In this document: in pieces, positions 1 through 10,405 of the stretch | How the letters are laid out: each line of letters starts with the position of its first letter | Position numbering within the stretch: the first letter of the stretch is position 1 | DNA from: Mangrovimonas sp. YM274 | GTDB lineage: Bacteria; Bacteroidota; Bacteroidia; Flavobacteriales; Flavobacteriaceae | Length of the DNA stretch: 64,000 nt | Reading direction: 5' to 3' | Assembly (NCBI RefSeq): GCF_030908385.1 | Contig: NZ_CP133091.1 | Span: 717,501 to 781,500 of the forward strand | Position numbers and translations under genes: made by a program | Notes under the pieces: model-generated | The model's input: the letters and a program-made list of their open reading frames with translations, nothing else | Databases searched by the model: none | Told to the model about the DNA's origin: nothing

Positions 1-799
1 ACACCATATACGTCATAGAGCAATCATTCTTTTGGATGATGAAGGAAATGAAATTATTTTGCCGAAAGAAAAGCAAATTCCTTCAGATTTCTTCCGCAAG
101 GGAGAAAATGTCCGTGGAATTATTGAGAGTGTAGAGTTAAAAGGCAATAAACCGGCTATCATTATGTCAAGAACAGCTCCTGTTTTCTTGGAGAAATTGT
201 TCGAACAAGAGATACCAGAGGTGTTCGATGGCTTGATTACCGTTAAAAATGTTGTTAGAATTCCTGGTGAAAAAGCTAAGGTAGCAGTAGATTCTTATGA
301 TGATAGAATAGATCCTGTAGGAGCCTGTGTAGGTATGAAGGGGTCAAGAATTCATGGTATTGTAAGAGAACTTGGAAACGAAAACATTGATGTAATCAAT
401 TATACCAACAATATTCAGCTTTATATTACAAGAGCATTAAGTCCAGCAAGGGTAACTTCCATCAAAGTAAATGAAGAGACTAAACATGCAGAAGTATTGC
501 TTAAACCAGAAGAGGTTAGTAAAGCAATTGGTAGAGGTGGCCACAATATTCGCTTAGCTGGTCAATTAACTGGTTATGAGATTGATGTATATAGAGAAGG
601 TGCTGAAGAGGATGTTGAATTAACAGAATTCTCTGATGAGATTGAAGGATGGATTATAGAAGAATTCAGCAAGGCAGGATTGGATACCGCCAAGAGTGTA
701 TTGGAAGAGGATGTACAGGACTTGGTGAAGAGAACAGATTTAGAAGAAGAAACAATTCTAGAAGTAATAAGAATTCTTAAAGAAGAATTTGAAGAATAA
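1..799 (+). CDS. nusA: Transcription termination/antitermination factor NusA, C-terminal part (5' truncated by window)
   Basis: The reading frame is already open at base 2 and runs to TAA at 797-799, so the gene begins upstream; the first internal ATG (32) is not the start. NusA binds RNA polymerase and nascent RNA to control pausing, termination and antitermination. The visible part has the end of the S1 domain (the stretch with [12 protein letters not shown]), then the KH1 domain with the family hallmark [13 protein letters not shown] near 300-350, then KH2 with the [11 protein letters not shown] loop near 520-555. After KH2 there is only a short acidic helical tail ([15 protein letters not shown]), not the long acidic repeats of the E. 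coli protein, as is usual in Bacteroidetes. infB follows after 29 bases, the conserved nusA-infB order, so the two are probably cotranscribed. Confidence 0.97.
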   Translation, partial: HHIRHRAIILLDDEGNEIILPKEKQIPSDFFRKGENVRGIIESVELKGNKPAIIMSRTAPVFLEKLFEQEIPEVFDGLITVKNVVRIPGEKAKVAVDSYDDRIDPVGACVGMKGSRIHGIVRELGNENIDVINYTNNIQLYITRALSPARVTSIKVNEETKHAEVLLKPEEVSKAIGRGGHNIRLAGQLTGYEIDVYREGAEEDVELTEFSDEIEGWIIEEFSKAGLDTAKSVLEEDVQDLVKRTDLEEETILEVIRILKEEFEE

Positions 800-828
800 C
801 AGATATAAGTTTATATTACAGGCAATTT

Positions 829-3657
829 ATGGCTCAAACAATTAGATTAAATAAAGTATTACGAGAACTCAATATTTCTATTGACCGTGCGGTTGATTTT
901 TTGGAATCAAAAAACGTGGAAATAGAGAAAAGTCCGAATACTAAAATTTCAGAAGAGGTCTACGGGATTCTTTCCAATGAATTTCAAACAGATGCCAGTA
1001 AGAAGGTGGCGTCTAAGGAAGTAAGTGAGGCCAAGCAGAAGGAAAAAGAAGAACTTCGTGAAATCCGCGAACGCGAGTTGGAGGAGAAAGCGAAAAAAGC
1101 TGAAGCTAGTAGGCAGCAAGTGGTCAAGGCGAGGGTTGAACTGAGTGGTCCAAAACAGGTAGGAAAAATCGACTTGGACACACCTAAGCCTGAAGAGGCC
1201 CAAAAAGAGGAGGCACCTAAAGAGGAAGAAGCTCCAAAGGTTGTTGAGGCACCTAAGGAAGAAGCTCCCAAAGTGGAACAACCACCTAAAGAGGAAGAGC
1301 AAAAACCAGTTGAAGCAGAAGTGAAGACTCCAGAACCTAAACCAGCACCAGCTCCTAAGCAAGAAGCTCCTAAAAAAGAGGAGAAAATATCCAAACCTGA
1401 GCCAAAAAAGGATATTCAACCTAAAAAAGAGCCTGTAAAGGAGAAGAAGCAGGTGCCTGCCGATAAACCAAAAGAGTTTCCAGAAGGCCGTGTGGAAACC
1501 AAATATCAAAAACTTACAGGGCCAAAAATTGCCGGTGAAAAAATAGATTTATCTCAGTTTGATAAACCTAAGAAGAAAAAAGAAGATAAAAAGCCAGCTG
1601 CTTCTTCAAATGACGCTAATAAGAAAAAGCGTCGTCGTATAAGCAAGACTGGAACTGATAATAGACCTAACTTCCAAAATAATCGCGGAAACCAAAAAGG
1701 TGGCGGATATAAAGGAAAAGGAAAGCGACCTACGGTTGTGAAAGAAGAGCCTAGCGAAGCAGAAGTACAAAAACAAGTTCGTGAAACTCTTGAAAAACTT
1801 CAAGGTAAATCCAGTAAAGGTAAAGGAGCTAAGTACCGTAGAGAGAAAAGGGAACATCATAGAGAACAGACAGAAAAGAGTCTTGAGCAACAACAAGCTG
1901 AAAGTAAAATCCTTAAAGTAACTGAGTTTGTTACTGCGAGTGAAGTTGCTACAATGATGGATGTGTCAGTAACACAGATTATTTCGGCATGTATGTCTCT
2001 TGGAATGATGGTAACCATGAATCAGCGTTTGGATGCAGAAACCCTTTCTGTAGTAGCAGATGAATTTGGTTACGAGGTTGAGTTTGTTACTGCTGATATT
2101 GAAGAGTCAATAGAAGAAGTAGAAGATAAACCAGAAGACTTGACACCAAGAGCTCCAATCGTTACCGTGATGGGACACGTAGACCACGGTAAAACTTCGC
2201 TTTTGGATTACATTCGTAAAGAAAATGTAATTGCAGGAGAGTCTGGTGGAATTACACAGCATATTGGAGCATATGGAGTAACCTTGGATGGAGGTCAGAA
2301 AATTGCCTTCTTGGATACTCCGGGTCACGAGGCCTTTACTGCCATGCGTGCGCGCGGTGCTCAAGTAACCGATTTAGCTATTATTGTAATTGCGGCAGAT
2401 GATGCCATCATGCCACAAACAAAAGAAGCTATCGCTCACGCCCAAGCGGCTAATGTGCCAATTGTATTTGCAATCAACAAAATTGATAAGCCAGGTGCTA
2501 ACCCTGATAAAGTAAAAGAAGGATTGGCAAATATGAACTTATTGGTGGAAGATTGGGGTGGTAAAATTCAATCTCATGATATTTCAGCCAAAACAGGTCA
2601 AGGTGTTAAAGAATTATTAGAAAAGGTATTACTAGAAGCCGAATTATTAGAGCTTAAAGCAAATGCCAATAAATTGGCTAATGGTACTGTAGTTGAAGCG
2701 TTTTTGGATAAAGGAAGAGGATATGTTTCAACTATTTTAGTTCAGGCTGGTACTTTAAAAGTTGGTGATTATGTGCTTGCTGGTAAAAACAGCGGTAAGA
2801 TAAAAGCAATGCACGATGAAAGAGGTAATGACGTTAGTGAAGCAGGACCGTCGACACCAGTTTCTATTTTAGGTTTGGATGGTGCACCTCAGGCAGGAGA
2901 TAAATTCAATGTATTTGAGGACGAAAGAGAGGCAAAGCAAATTGCTGCGAAACGTACTCAATTACAGCGTGAGCAGTCTGTAAGAACACAACGTCATATT
3001 ACTCTAGATGAAATTGGACGTCGTATTGCACTTGGAGACTTCCAGGAATTGAACATCATTCTTAAAGGAGATGTGGATGGTTCTGTAGAAGCCTTGACCG
3101 ATTCGTTTCAGAAATTATCTACCGAAGAGATTCAAGTTAATATCATTCATAAAGGAGTTGGAGCCATTACAGAAAGTGATGTGTTATTGGCAACTGCTTC
3201 AGATGCTATCATCATCGGATTTAATGTGCGACCAATGGGTAATGCCAGACAAATTGCTGATAAAGAAGAAATCGATATCAGAATGTACTCCATTATCTAT
3301 GATGCTATCAATGATCTTAAAGATGCTATGGAAGGCATGTTGTCTCCTGAGCTTAAGGAGGAGATTACGGGGACTGCTGAAATTCGAGAAATATTCAAAG
3401 TCTCTAAGATTGGAAGTATTGCAGGGTGTATGGTTACCAATGGTAAGATATTTAGAAACTCTGGAATTAGACTTATTAGAGATGGTGTAGTAGTTTACAC
3501 TGGGGAATTAGCCTCTTTAAAACGTTTCAAAGATGATGTTAAGGAAGTAGCCAAAGGCTATGATTGTGGTATGCAGATCAAGAACTATAACGACATCAAA
3601 GAAGGTGATATTATAGAAGCATTCCAAGAAGTAGAAGTTAAGAAAAAGCTGAAATAA
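829..3657 (+). CDS. infB: Translation initiation factor IF-2
   Basis: This 942-residue GTPase delivers initiator tRNA to the 30S subunit and promotes subunit joining. The N-terminal IF2_N-like segment (residues 1-55) is followed by a long low-complexity linker rich in Pro, Lys and Glu (about 80-340, many PKEE/APKEE units) and a second IF2_N-like segment near 360-420. The GTP-binding domain starts at about residue 449 with G1 GHVDHGKTS, followed by G3 DTPGHEAF and G4 NKID; domains II-IV follow. The linker carries no recognisable fold and probably evolves freely. The ATG at 829 is 29 bases after the nusA stop; there is no Shine-Dalgarno-like sequence, which is normal for the phylum. A strong hairpin terminator follows the stop. 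Confidence 0.98.
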   Translation: MAQTIRLNKVLRELNISIDRAVDFLESKNVEIEKSPNTKISEEVYGILSNEFQTDASKKVASKEVSEAKQKEKEELREIRERELEEKAKKAEASRQQVVKARVELSGPKQVGKIDLDTPKPEEAQKEEAPKEEEAPKVVEAPKEEAPKVEQPPKEEEQKPVEAEVKTPEPKPAPAPKQEAPKKEEKISKPEPKKDIQPKKEPVKEKKQVPADKPKEFPEGRVETKYQKLTGPKIAGEKIDLSQFDKPKKKKEDKKPAASSNDANKKKRRRISKTGTDNRPNFQNNRGNQKGGGYKGKGKRPTVVKEEPSEAEVQKQVRETLEKLQGKSSKGKGAKYRREKREHHREQTEKSLEQQQAESKILKVTEFVTASEVATMMDVSVTQIISACMSLGMMVTMNQRLDAETLSVVADEFGYEVEFVTADIEESIEEVEDKPEDLTPRAPIVTVMGHVDHGKTSLLDYIRKENVIAGESGGITQHIGAYGVTLDGGQKIAFLDTPGHEAFTAMRARGAQVTDLAIIVIAADDAIMPQTKEAIAHAQAANVPIVFAINKIDKPGANPDKVKEGLANMNLLVEDWGGKIQSHDISAKTGQGVKELLEKVLLEAELLELKANANKLANGTVVEAFLDKGRGYVSTILVQAGTLKVGDYVLAGKNSGKIKAMHDERGNDVSEAGPSTPVSILGLDGAPQAGDKFNVFEDEREAKQIAAKRTQLQREQSVRTQRHITLDEIGRRIALGDFQELNIILKGDVDGSVEALTDSFQKLSTEEIQVNIIHKGVGAITESDVLLATASDAIIIGFNVRPMGNARQIADKEEIDIRMYSIIYDAINDLKDAMEGMLSPELKEEITGTAEIREIFKVSKIGSIAGCMVTNGKIFRNSGIRLIRDGVVVYTGELASLKRFKDDVKEVAKGYDCGMQIKNYNDIKEGDIIEAFQEVEVKKKLK

Positions 3658-3680
3658 CTTTCAGTATCATAATAGGTATA

Positions 3681-3708
3681 AAAAAGGCGACCAAATGGTC
3701 GCCTTTTT
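3681..3708. terminator. Bidirectional intrinsic terminator between infB and the SPOR gene
   Basis: A perfect 12-bp stem (3681-3692 with 3697-3708) closes the four-base loop AAAT. The core is GGCGACC/GGTCGCC, with an A-run before it and a T-run after it, so it can terminate infB on the plus strand and the convergent gene on the minus strand. Confidence 0.9.
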
Positions 3709-3727
3709 GTTTGCTATGATGTCACTT

Positions 3728-4114
3728 TTATTTGATTTCTGTTTTTGGTTGAAAGATAAAAGCATTGGGGTAATTGGCTTTAATCTTGATAAGCGCTTTG
3801 TCAGCTTCTAAACGACTTCTAAAAGTGCCCACTTGTATTTTGTAGTGTGGAGTATCATATTCCATTGCTACCGGCCAATCTTCGTAGGTATCATTGAACT
3901 CTGATTGGGCTTTTTCTGCTCCAGAGCGATTTCCTGAAAAAATTTGTATTTTGTACAAAGCAACAGTGTTGATATCCTTTTTAAATTCCAAAAGTTGCGT
4001 GATTTCTTTGCTCTTGTCTACCGTTACAATTCCTTGTTGGGCATGTATGTAGGAAACAGCTCCTAAAAATAAGCAGAACCCTAGTAGCGCTTTTTTCGTA
4101 TTTTTGTGAGTCAT
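3728..4114 (-). CDS. Secreted SPOR-domain protein
   Basis: This 128-residue protein has an N-terminal signal peptide (KKALLGFCLFLGAVSYIHAQ, cleavage after HAQ) and then a SPOR domain covering about residues 50-122, recognisable from YKIQIFSGNRSGAEKAQSEF in the first half and HYKIQVGTFRSRLEADKAL in the second. SPOR domains bind denuded peptidoglycan, so a periplasmic role in cell-wall or division-site biology is likely. The protein is little more than the signal peptide and the domain. It converges on infB across a shared terminator and diverges from actA. The specific function is not predictable. Confidence 0.85.
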   Translation of the reverse strand: MTHKNTKKALLGFCLFLGAVSYIHAQQGIVTVDKSKEITQLLEFKKDINTVALYKIQIFSGNRSGAEKAQSEFNDTYEDWPVAMEYDTPHYKIQVGTFRSRLEADKALIKIKANYPNAFIFQPKTEIK

Positions 4115-4318
4115 GATTCTAAAATGGTTTAAAATGAATGGTTTATTTGGGTGTAAATGATTTAGTATTATGGATTTACTGACGGCTAAAATATGAAAAT
4201 AATTTCTAGAAATAGGCTGTCATATACATTATTATATATAGGCAAAACGGCTTATTTAGAATGCATATAAATTATCAGTTAACACTTCTGTAACATTTTT
4301 AGAATCCACTTTAAATGT

Positions 4319-4326
4319 TACTTTTG
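4319..4326 (+). promoter_or_regulatory. Candidate -7 box for the act operon
   Basis: TACTTTTG matches the Bacteroidetes -7 consensus TAnnTTTG. No good -33 TTTG/TTG lies 17-21 bases upstream. A start near 4331 would give a leader of about 34 bases to the ATG at 4365, and both candidate actA start codons would be transcribed. Confidence 0.35.
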
Positions 4327-4364
4327 TGCGAGATTTTTATAACTGTATTTTTTTCTTTTTTTGA

Positions 4365-5702
4365 ATGAAAAAATCATACCAAAGTTTGGAAGATAATTCA
4401 ACTATTAATATGAAACAGGTGATATACCGTAAATTGACCTCTAAGATTATTCGATTAGGGTTTCTTGTTCTACTCACACTTTCAGCCTCTTTAAGGGCGC
4501 AAGAAGGAGACCCTGCAAAGGGGAAATCCTTGTTCAATACTAACTGTGCAGCTTGTCATAATTTAGACAAGCAAATGACAGGGCCTGCCTTGAGACACGT
4601 TGAAACTAGATTGGCCGATGAGCAAGGTTTGGACCGTGAGTGGCTTAGTGCTTGGATACGTAACAGTGCTGGATTGATTAAGTCTGGCGATGCGTATGCT
4701 AATCAAATTTTTGCAGAATTCAACAATACGCCTATGACGGCGTTCGCTACTTTAAGCGATCAAGATATAGCAGATATCTTAGCGTATACCGCGCAAGAGA
4801 AGGCTGAACCTAAAGTAGAAGTTGCCACGACGGGTGGTGCTGCTACACAAGCTTCTGGTTCGGGTATTTCAAATGAAATTATTTTAGGGGCTTTAGCATT
4901 GTTGTTTGCCTTGTTGGCAATGGCTTTGATTTTGGTGAGACAAACTTTAAACAAGTTTGCTGAAGCTAAGGGTGTTGACATTACTGAAGGCGAAGCTAGA
5001 TTGCCATTATGGAAGGCGTTTGCTAAAAACCAATTCTTGGTTTTGGTGACTGCTATTTTCTTATTGTTGGCGAGTGCGTACTTTGTGTATGGTTACTTAA
5101 TGCAGGTAGGGGTTGATCAAGGGTATCAGCCAGTACAGCCAATTCACTTCTCACACAAAATTCACGCAGGTGATAACGGTATCGATTGTAAATACTGTCA
5201 CTCTTCTGCTCGTGTAAGTAAAACTTCAGGGATTCCATCTTTAAATGTTTGTATGAACTGTCACAAGTCAATCTACGAATATAATGGAGAGACTACTGTA
5301 GAGCATAGCAAAGAATTTTACGATGGTGAAATCCAAAAGCTATATGCAGCTGCAGGATGGAGCGATGCTGACCAAAAGTATACAGGAGAATCGCAGCCTG
5401 TGAAATGGATAAGAATTCATAATCTACCAGATTTCGCATATTTCAACCACTCACAACACGTTTCTGTTGGAGGGATTCAGTGTCAAACTTGTCACGGTCC
5501 AGTTGAAGAAATGGAAATCATGTATCAACATGCTCCACTTACTATGGGATGGTGTATCAACTGTCACAGAGAAACAGAGGTGAAAGTTCAGGATAATGAG
5601 TACTATGCTAAGATCCATGAACAATTATCTAAAAAGTACGGAGTAGAAAAGCTTACTGCTGCTCAAATGGGTGGTCTGGAATGTGGTAAGTGTCATTATT
5701 AA
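4365..5702 (+). CDS. actA: Alternative complex III subunit ActA (multihaem cytochrome c)
   Basis: ActA passes electrons within alternative complex III, the quinol:cytochrome c/oxidase oxidoreductase that replaces bc1 in Bacteroidetes. There are six CxxCH haem motifs: CAACH at residues 61-65, then CKYCH (275), CMNCH (296), CQTCH (373), CINCH (397) and CGKCH (440). The first sits in a separate N-terminal monohaem cytochrome c domain behind a signal sequence ending SLRAQ. Two membrane helices (about 168-190 and 220-245) separate it from the pentahaem part. The start may instead be the ATG at 4410, which gives a more normal signal peptide (MKQVIYRK...). It is the first gene of a tightly spaced operon through coxA. 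Confidence 0.95.
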   Translation: MKKSYQSLEDNSTINMKQVIYRKLTSKIIRLGFLVLLTLSASLRAQEGDPAKGKSLFNTNCAACHNLDKQMTGPALRHVETRLADEQGLDREWLSAWIRNSAGLIKSGDAYANQIFAEFNNTPMTAFATLSDQDIADILAYTAQEKAEPKVEVATTGGAATQASGSGISNEIILGALALLFALLAMALILVRQTLNKFAEAKGVDITEGEARLPLWKAFAKNQFLVLVTAIFLLLASAYFVYGYLMQVGVDQGYQPVQPIHFSHKIHAGDNGIDCKYCHSSARVSKTSGIPSLNVCMNCHKSIYEYNGETTVEHSKEFYDGEIQKLYAAAGWSDADQKYTGESQPVKWIRIHNLPDFAYFNHSQHVSVGGIQCQTCHGPVEEMEIMYQHAPLTMGWCINCHRETEVKVQDNEYYAKIHEQLSKKYGVEKLTAAQMGGLECGKCHY

Positions 5703-5731
5703 TTTATTAAGAAGTAATTCAATTATATAAT

Positions 5732-8700
5732 ATGTCATCAAACAAGAAATACTGGAAAAGTGTTGAAGAGCTTAACGAGAACAGCTCTATTGTTGAGACG
5801 CTAAAACAAAACGAATTTGTTGAAGAGATTCCAACTGATGAGTTTTTAGGAGATAAGGCCTCCTTGGAGAGTTCTTCTACAACACGTCGTGATTTCTTAA
5901 AATACGTTGGCTTTAGTACAGCTGCTGCTTCTTTGGCAGCCTGTGAAGGGCCGGTAATTAAGTCTATCCCTTACGTAGTGCAACCGGAGGAAATCGTTCC
6001 TGGTGTTGCCAACTACTATGCAACGACGATTGCAGATGGATATGACTTTGCAAGCGTTTTAGTTAAAACCCGTGAAGGTCGTCCAATTAAAATCGAAAAC
6101 AATGCTTTAGCTGCTGTTAATGGTAGTGCCAATGCAAGAGTGAACGCATCTGTTTTAGGATTGTACGATAGTTTAAGGGTGCAAGGACCAATGAAAGGTG
6201 ATGCTGCGATCACTTGGAATGAATTTGATGCGCAAACAAATCAAAAACTGAATGAGGTTAAGGCTTCTGGAAAACAAATTGTGTTGTTAACTCAAACGTT
6301 TGCCAGTCCTTCAACTTCAGCTTTGATTGCTGAGTTTGCTGCCAAGTTTGGAAACGTTAAGCACGTACAATACGATGCGGTTTCTGAATCTGCTGCATTA
6401 GATGCTTACCAAGCTAAATACGGTGAAAGAGGTCTTGCTAACTACGATTTTTCCAAAGCGTCAACTATCGTATCGATAGGTGCAGATTTCTTAGGAGATT
6501 GGCAAGGAGGCGGATTTGATTCTGGATATGCTAAAGGACGTGTACCTAACCACGGTAAAATGTCTAGACATATTCAATTTGAATCAAACATGTCGTTAAC
6601 TGGTGCCAACGCCGATAAGCGTGTACCATTAACACCTACACAACAAAAACAAGCTTTAGCAAAACTTTATACATTAGTGGTTGGTGGATCTGTATCTGCA
6701 GACTTACCAGAAGCTGTGGCTCAATCAGTTGCAAATGCTGCTGCTCAAATTAAGAGCGCTGGTGCTAATGCTGTAGTTGTAACAGGACTTCAAGATGTAA
6801 ATGCTCAAACTGTGGTATTGGAAATCAATAGCCACTTGAAGAGTAAAGCATTTTATCCTAAAACAACTATCAAAACTAGACAAGGTAACGATAAGGCTGT
6901 AGCTGCTTTGGTAGCAGATATGAAAGCTGGTAAAGTTGGAGCTGTCATCATGAGTGGTGTAAACCCAATGTATACCTTACCTAATGCTGCTGATTTTGCT
7001 GAAGGATTAAAACAAACAGATTTGTCAATTGCATTCTCTTTGAAGAAAGATGAAACGTCTGCGTTGACACAATATATCGCTGCAGCACCTCACTATTTGG
7101 AGTCTTGGGGTGATGTAGAAATGAAGAAGGGACACTACGGGTTAACACAGCCTACTATTCGTCCTTTGTTCGACACAAGACAATTCCAAGAAGCTTTATT
7201 GAAGTGGAATGGAAGTGCAACAACTTATCACGATTATATCAAGCAAACTTGGAATGCTAGTGTATTGGGAGGAGCTTCTTTCAGTCAAGCATTGCATGAT
7301 GGTGTGTTTACTACTAACCACAGTGTTGTAGTGGAAACTCCAGAAGGTGCTCACCACGAAGACAAAACGTTTGTTGGTGGTATCATTGAAGATGTTGCTG
7401 AAGGATTAGGTCTTAAGAAAGAAGAGGAAGGTACTGTAGAAACGACTACAGCTACTTCTGGAGCTGCCGCAGCAAGAGCTTTGGCAGGGGCCACTTCTCA
7501 AGGAATGGAATTGGTATTCTATTCTAAAACAGGAATGGGAGATGGTCAACAGGCCAACAACCCTTGGTTGCAAGAATTCCCAGATCCTATTTCTCGTGTG
7601 TCTTGGGATAACTACCTAACGGTATCCAAGGCAGATGCAGAAAGCTTAGACTTGAAAAACGTACACGTAGCTACCGGAGCTTTAGATGGTAGTTATGCCG
7701 ATGTAACCGTAAACGGAACGACCTTGAAGAATGTTCCTGTGTTGATCCAACCAGGGCAGGCTAAAGGAACTGTTGGTTTAGCGTTTGGTTATGGTAGAAC
7801 TGAAGGATTGAAAGAAGAAATGAAGACGGGTGTTAACGCCTTTACGTTATACCAAGATTTCAATACAGTTCAAAATGTAACGGTGGCTGCTGCTGCCGGA
7901 ATGCATGAGTTTGCATGTATCCAGTTGCACAATACCTTGATGGGACGTGGAGATATTGTTAAGGAAACTACCTTAGAGATTTTCAATACGAAAGATAAAT
8001 CTCATTGGAATGCTATTCCTGTAGTGTCTTTGAACCACGAAGAAACGCCTGTAACATCTCCAGATGTTGATTTATGGGATGAGTTCGATCGTTCTATCGG
8101 GCATCACTTTAACCTTTCTATCGACTTGAACGCTTGTACAGGTTGTGGGGCTTGTGTAATTGCATGTCACGCTGAAAACAACGTTCCTGTGGTAGGTAAA
8201 GAAGAAGTGCGTCGTAGCCGTGATATGCACTGGTTACGTATCGATAGATACTATTCTTCTGAAGACTCTTTCGAAGGGGATAATGAGAAGAAAGACAATA
8301 TCGCTGGACTTGGAAGTTCATTGACAGGATTTGGAGAAATGGAACATCCAGCCGACAATCCTCAAGTAGCTTTCCAACCAGTAATGTGTCAGCACTGTAA
8401 CCACGCACCTTGTGAAACTGTATGTCCTGTTGCGGCAACGTCACACGGTCGTCAAGGACAAAACCACATGGCTTATAACCGTTGTGTAGGTACTCGTTAC
8501 TGTGCAAACAACTGTCCTTATAAAGTACGTCGATTCAACTGGTTCCTTTACAACGGAAACGATGAATTCGATTATCATATGAATGACGATTTAGGTCGTA
8601 TGGTATTGAACCCAGACGTAGTGGTACGTTCTCGTGGAGTTATGGAAAAATGTTCTATGTGTATCCAAATGACACAAAAAACGGTTCTTGACGCTAAACG

Positions 8701-8911
8701 TGATGGACGTGTGATTAAGGATGGTGAATTCCAAACAGCATGTTCTGCAGCTTGTAGCAGTGGTGCCATGGTATTTGGAGATATCAATGATAAGGATAGT
8801 AAAGTAGCCCACCTTAAGGATGATAACCGTATGTATCACTTGTTAGAGCACATTGGAACAAAACCAAACGTGATCTACCAAACTAAGGTGAGAAACACAA
8901 CAGAAGCATAA
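5732..8911 (+). CDS. actB: Alternative complex III subunit ActB (molybdopterin-like plus Fe-S protein)
   Basis: This 1059-residue subunit fuses a molybdopterin-oxidoreductase-like domain, which in this family carries no cofactor, to a ferredoxin-like domain. A twin-arginine signal (RRDFLKYVGF, residues 52-61) is followed by the lipobox-like LAAC with Cys71, consistent with Tat export and lipidation known for this complex. The C-terminal third holds the cluster ligands: CTGCGACVIAC from about residue 802, CQHCNHAPCETVCP, CVGTRYCANNCP, and CSMC followed by CSAAC. This matches the family's several [4Fe-4S] clusters plus one [3Fe-4S] cluster. A linker of about 570-600 is rich in Glu, Thr and Ala. 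The gene starts 29 bases after actA. Confidence 0.96.
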   Translation: MSSNKKYWKSVEELNENSSIVETLKQNEFVEEIPTDEFLGDKASLESSSTTRRDFLKYVGFSTAAASLAACEGPVIKSIPYVVQPEEIVPGVANYYATTIADGYDFASVLVKTREGRPIKIENNALAAVNGSANARVNASVLGLYDSLRVQGPMKGDAAITWNEFDAQTNQKLNEVKASGKQIVLLTQTFASPSTSALIAEFAAKFGNVKHVQYDAVSESAALDAYQAKYGERGLANYDFSKASTIVSIGADFLGDWQGGGFDSGYAKGRVPNHGKMSRHIQFESNMSLTGANADKRVPLTPTQQKQALAKLYTLVVGGSVSADLPEAVAQSVANAAAQIKSAGANAVVVTGLQDVNAQTVVLEINSHLKSKAFYPKTTIKTRQGNDKAVAALVADMKAGKVGAVIMSGVNPMYTLPNAADFAEGLKQTDLSIAFSLKKDETSALTQYIAAAPHYLESWGDVEMKKGHYGLTQPTIRPLFDTRQFQEALLKWNGSATTYHDYIKQTWNASVLGGASFSQALHDGVFTTNHSVVVETPEGAHHEDKTFVGGIIEDVAEGLGLKKEEEGTVETTTATSGAAAARALAGATSQGMELVFYSKTGMGDGQQANNPWLQEFPDPISRVSWDNYLTVSKADAESLDLKNVHVATGALDGSYADVTVNGTTLKNVPVLIQPGQAKGTVGLAFGYGRTEGLKEEMKTGVNAFTLYQDFNTVQNVTVAAAAGMHEFACIQLHNTLMGRGDIVKETTLEIFNTKDKSHWNAIPVVSLNHEETPVTSPDVDLWDEFDRSIGHHFNLSIDLNACTGCGACVIACHAENNVPVVGKEEVRRSRDMHWLRIDRYYSSEDSFEGDNEKKDNIAGLGSSLTGFGEMEHPADNPQVAFQPVMCQHCNHAPCETVCPVAATSHGRQGQNHMAYNRCVGTRYCANNCPYKVRRFNWFLYNGNDEFDYHMNDDLGRMVLNPDVVVRSRGVMEKCSMCIQMTQKTVLDAKRDGRVIKDGEFQTACSAACSSGAMVFGDINDKDSKVAHLKDDNRMYHLLEHIGTKPNVIYQTKVRNTTEA

Positions 8912-8944
8912 TAAAACAAACTAAGAAATAATTATAAAAGGATT

Positions 8945-10396
8945 ATGGCGTCTCATTACGAAGCACCTATTAGAAGACCTTTAGTTACAGGCGAGAAATC
9001 ATACCACGATGTAACCGTGGATATTGCCAAGCCAATTGAAGGTAAAGCAAACAAACAATGGTGGATAGTTTTTAGTATTTCACTTGTGGCTTTCCTTTGG
9101 GGAATCGGGTGTATTTTATATACAGTATCCACAGGTATCGGTACTTGGGGATTAAACAAAACTGTGGGCTGGGCCTGGGATATTACCAACTTCGTTTGGT
9201 GGGTAGGTATTGGTCACGCAGGAACTCTGATCTCTGCAGTATTATTGTTATTCCGTCAAAAATGGAGAATGGCCATTAACCGTTCTGCAGAGGCGATGAC
9301 TATCTTCTCGGTAGTTCAGGCGGGATTGTTCCCAATTATTCACATGGGACGTCCATGGTTAGGATACTGGGTATTGCCAATCCCAAACCAATTTGGATCG
9401 CTATGGGTTAACTTTAACTCGCCGCTTCTTTGGGACGTATTCGCGATTTCAACGTATTTATCGGTATCATTGGTATTCTGGTGGACTGGTTTATTACCTG
9501 ACTTCGCAATGATCCGTGACCGTGCAGTGAAGCCTTTTCAAAAGAAAATTTATTCATTATTAAGTTTTGGATGGACAGGTAGAGCTAAAGACTGGCAACG
9601 TTTTGAAGAAGTATCTTTGGTATTGGCTGGTTTGGCAACACCACTTGTACTTTCTGTACACACCATCGTATCGTTTGACTTCGCAACATCGGTGATTCCT
9701 GGATGGCACACTACCATCTTCCCTCCGTATTTCGTTGCGGGTGCAATTTTCTCTGGATTCGCGATGGTAAATACCCTTCTTATTATTATGAGAAAGGTAT
9801 GTAACCTTGAAGATTATATTACTGTACAGCACATCGAATTGATGAACATCGTAATCATGATTACGGGTTCTATCGTAGGTGTGGCTTATATTACTGAGTT
9901 ATTTATTGCATGGTACTCTGGAGTGGAGTATGAGCAATATGCTTTCTTGAATAGAGCAACTGGTCCTTACGCTTGGGCGTACTGGATGATGATGTCTTGT
10001 AACGTATTCTCTCCACAGTTCATGTGGTTCAAGAAACTTAGAACAAGTATCATGTTCTCTTTCTTTATCTCTATTGTGGTGAACATAGGAATGTGGTTTG
10101 AGCGTTTCGTAATTATCGTTACCTCATTGCACAGAGATTACCTTCCGTCTTCTTGGACGATGTTCTCACCAACATTTGTGGACATAGGGATCTTTATCGG
10201 AACTATTGGATTCTTCTTTGTATTGTTCTTATTGTACTCTAGAACATTCCCAGTAATTGCACAGGCAGAGGTTAAGACAATCATGAAGTCATCTGGTGAG
10301 CGTTACAAGAAGATAAGAGAAGCAGGCGAAAGCCTAGTAGGTACAGGAGCAGACGCACGTACTTCTGGAAGTCAAGTTAACAACTCTAAAAACTAA
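8945..10396 (+). CDS. actC: Alternative complex III subunit ActC (NrfD/PsrC-type quinol-binding membrane protein)
   Basis: This 483-residue polytopic protein belongs to the NrfD/PsrC family and forms the quinol-oxidising membrane core of alternative complex III. Hydrophobic helices occur throughout from about residue 37 to 440, as expected for a protein of about ten helices. Family signatures visible include WVGIGHAGTLISAVLLL and HMGRPWLGYW in the first half. The C-terminus is a soluble Ser/Gly/Thr-rich tail. It lies 33 bases after actB, and its stop is 9 bases before the next ATG, so it is translated as part of the operon. Confidence 0.95.
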   Translation: MASHYEAPIRRPLVTGEKSYHDVTVDIAKPIEGKANKQWWIVFSISLVAFLWGIGCILYTVSTGIGTWGLNKTVGWAWDITNFVWWVGIGHAGTLISAVLLLFRQKWRMAINRSAEAMTIFSVVQAGLFPIIHMGRPWLGYWVLPIPNQFGSLWVNFNSPLLWDVFAISTYLSVSLVFWWTGLLPDFAMIRDRAVKPFQKKIYSLLSFGWTGRAKDWQRFEEVSLVLAGLATPLVLSVHTIVSFDFATSVIPGWHTTIFPPYFVAGAIFSGFAMVNTLLIIMRKVCNLEDYITVQHIELMNIVIMITGSIVGVAYITELFIAWYSGVEYEQYAFLNRATGPYAWAYWMMMSCNVFSPQFMWFKKLRTSIMFSFFISIVVNIGMWFERFVIIVTSLHRDYLPSSWTMFSPTFVDIGIFIGTIGFFFVLFLLYSRTFPVIAQAEVKTIMKSSGERYKKIREAGESLVGTGADARTSGSQVNNSKN

Positions 10397-10405
10397 TTGC
10401 AGCAT

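Noticed and set aside
949-1509. Two long minus-strand ORFs (136 and 186 codons) opposite infB
   Set aside because: They mirror the Lys/Glu/Pro-rich linker of IF-2; the translations are biased Phe/Leu/Arg or Ser/Ala strings that arise from the repetitive sense codons.
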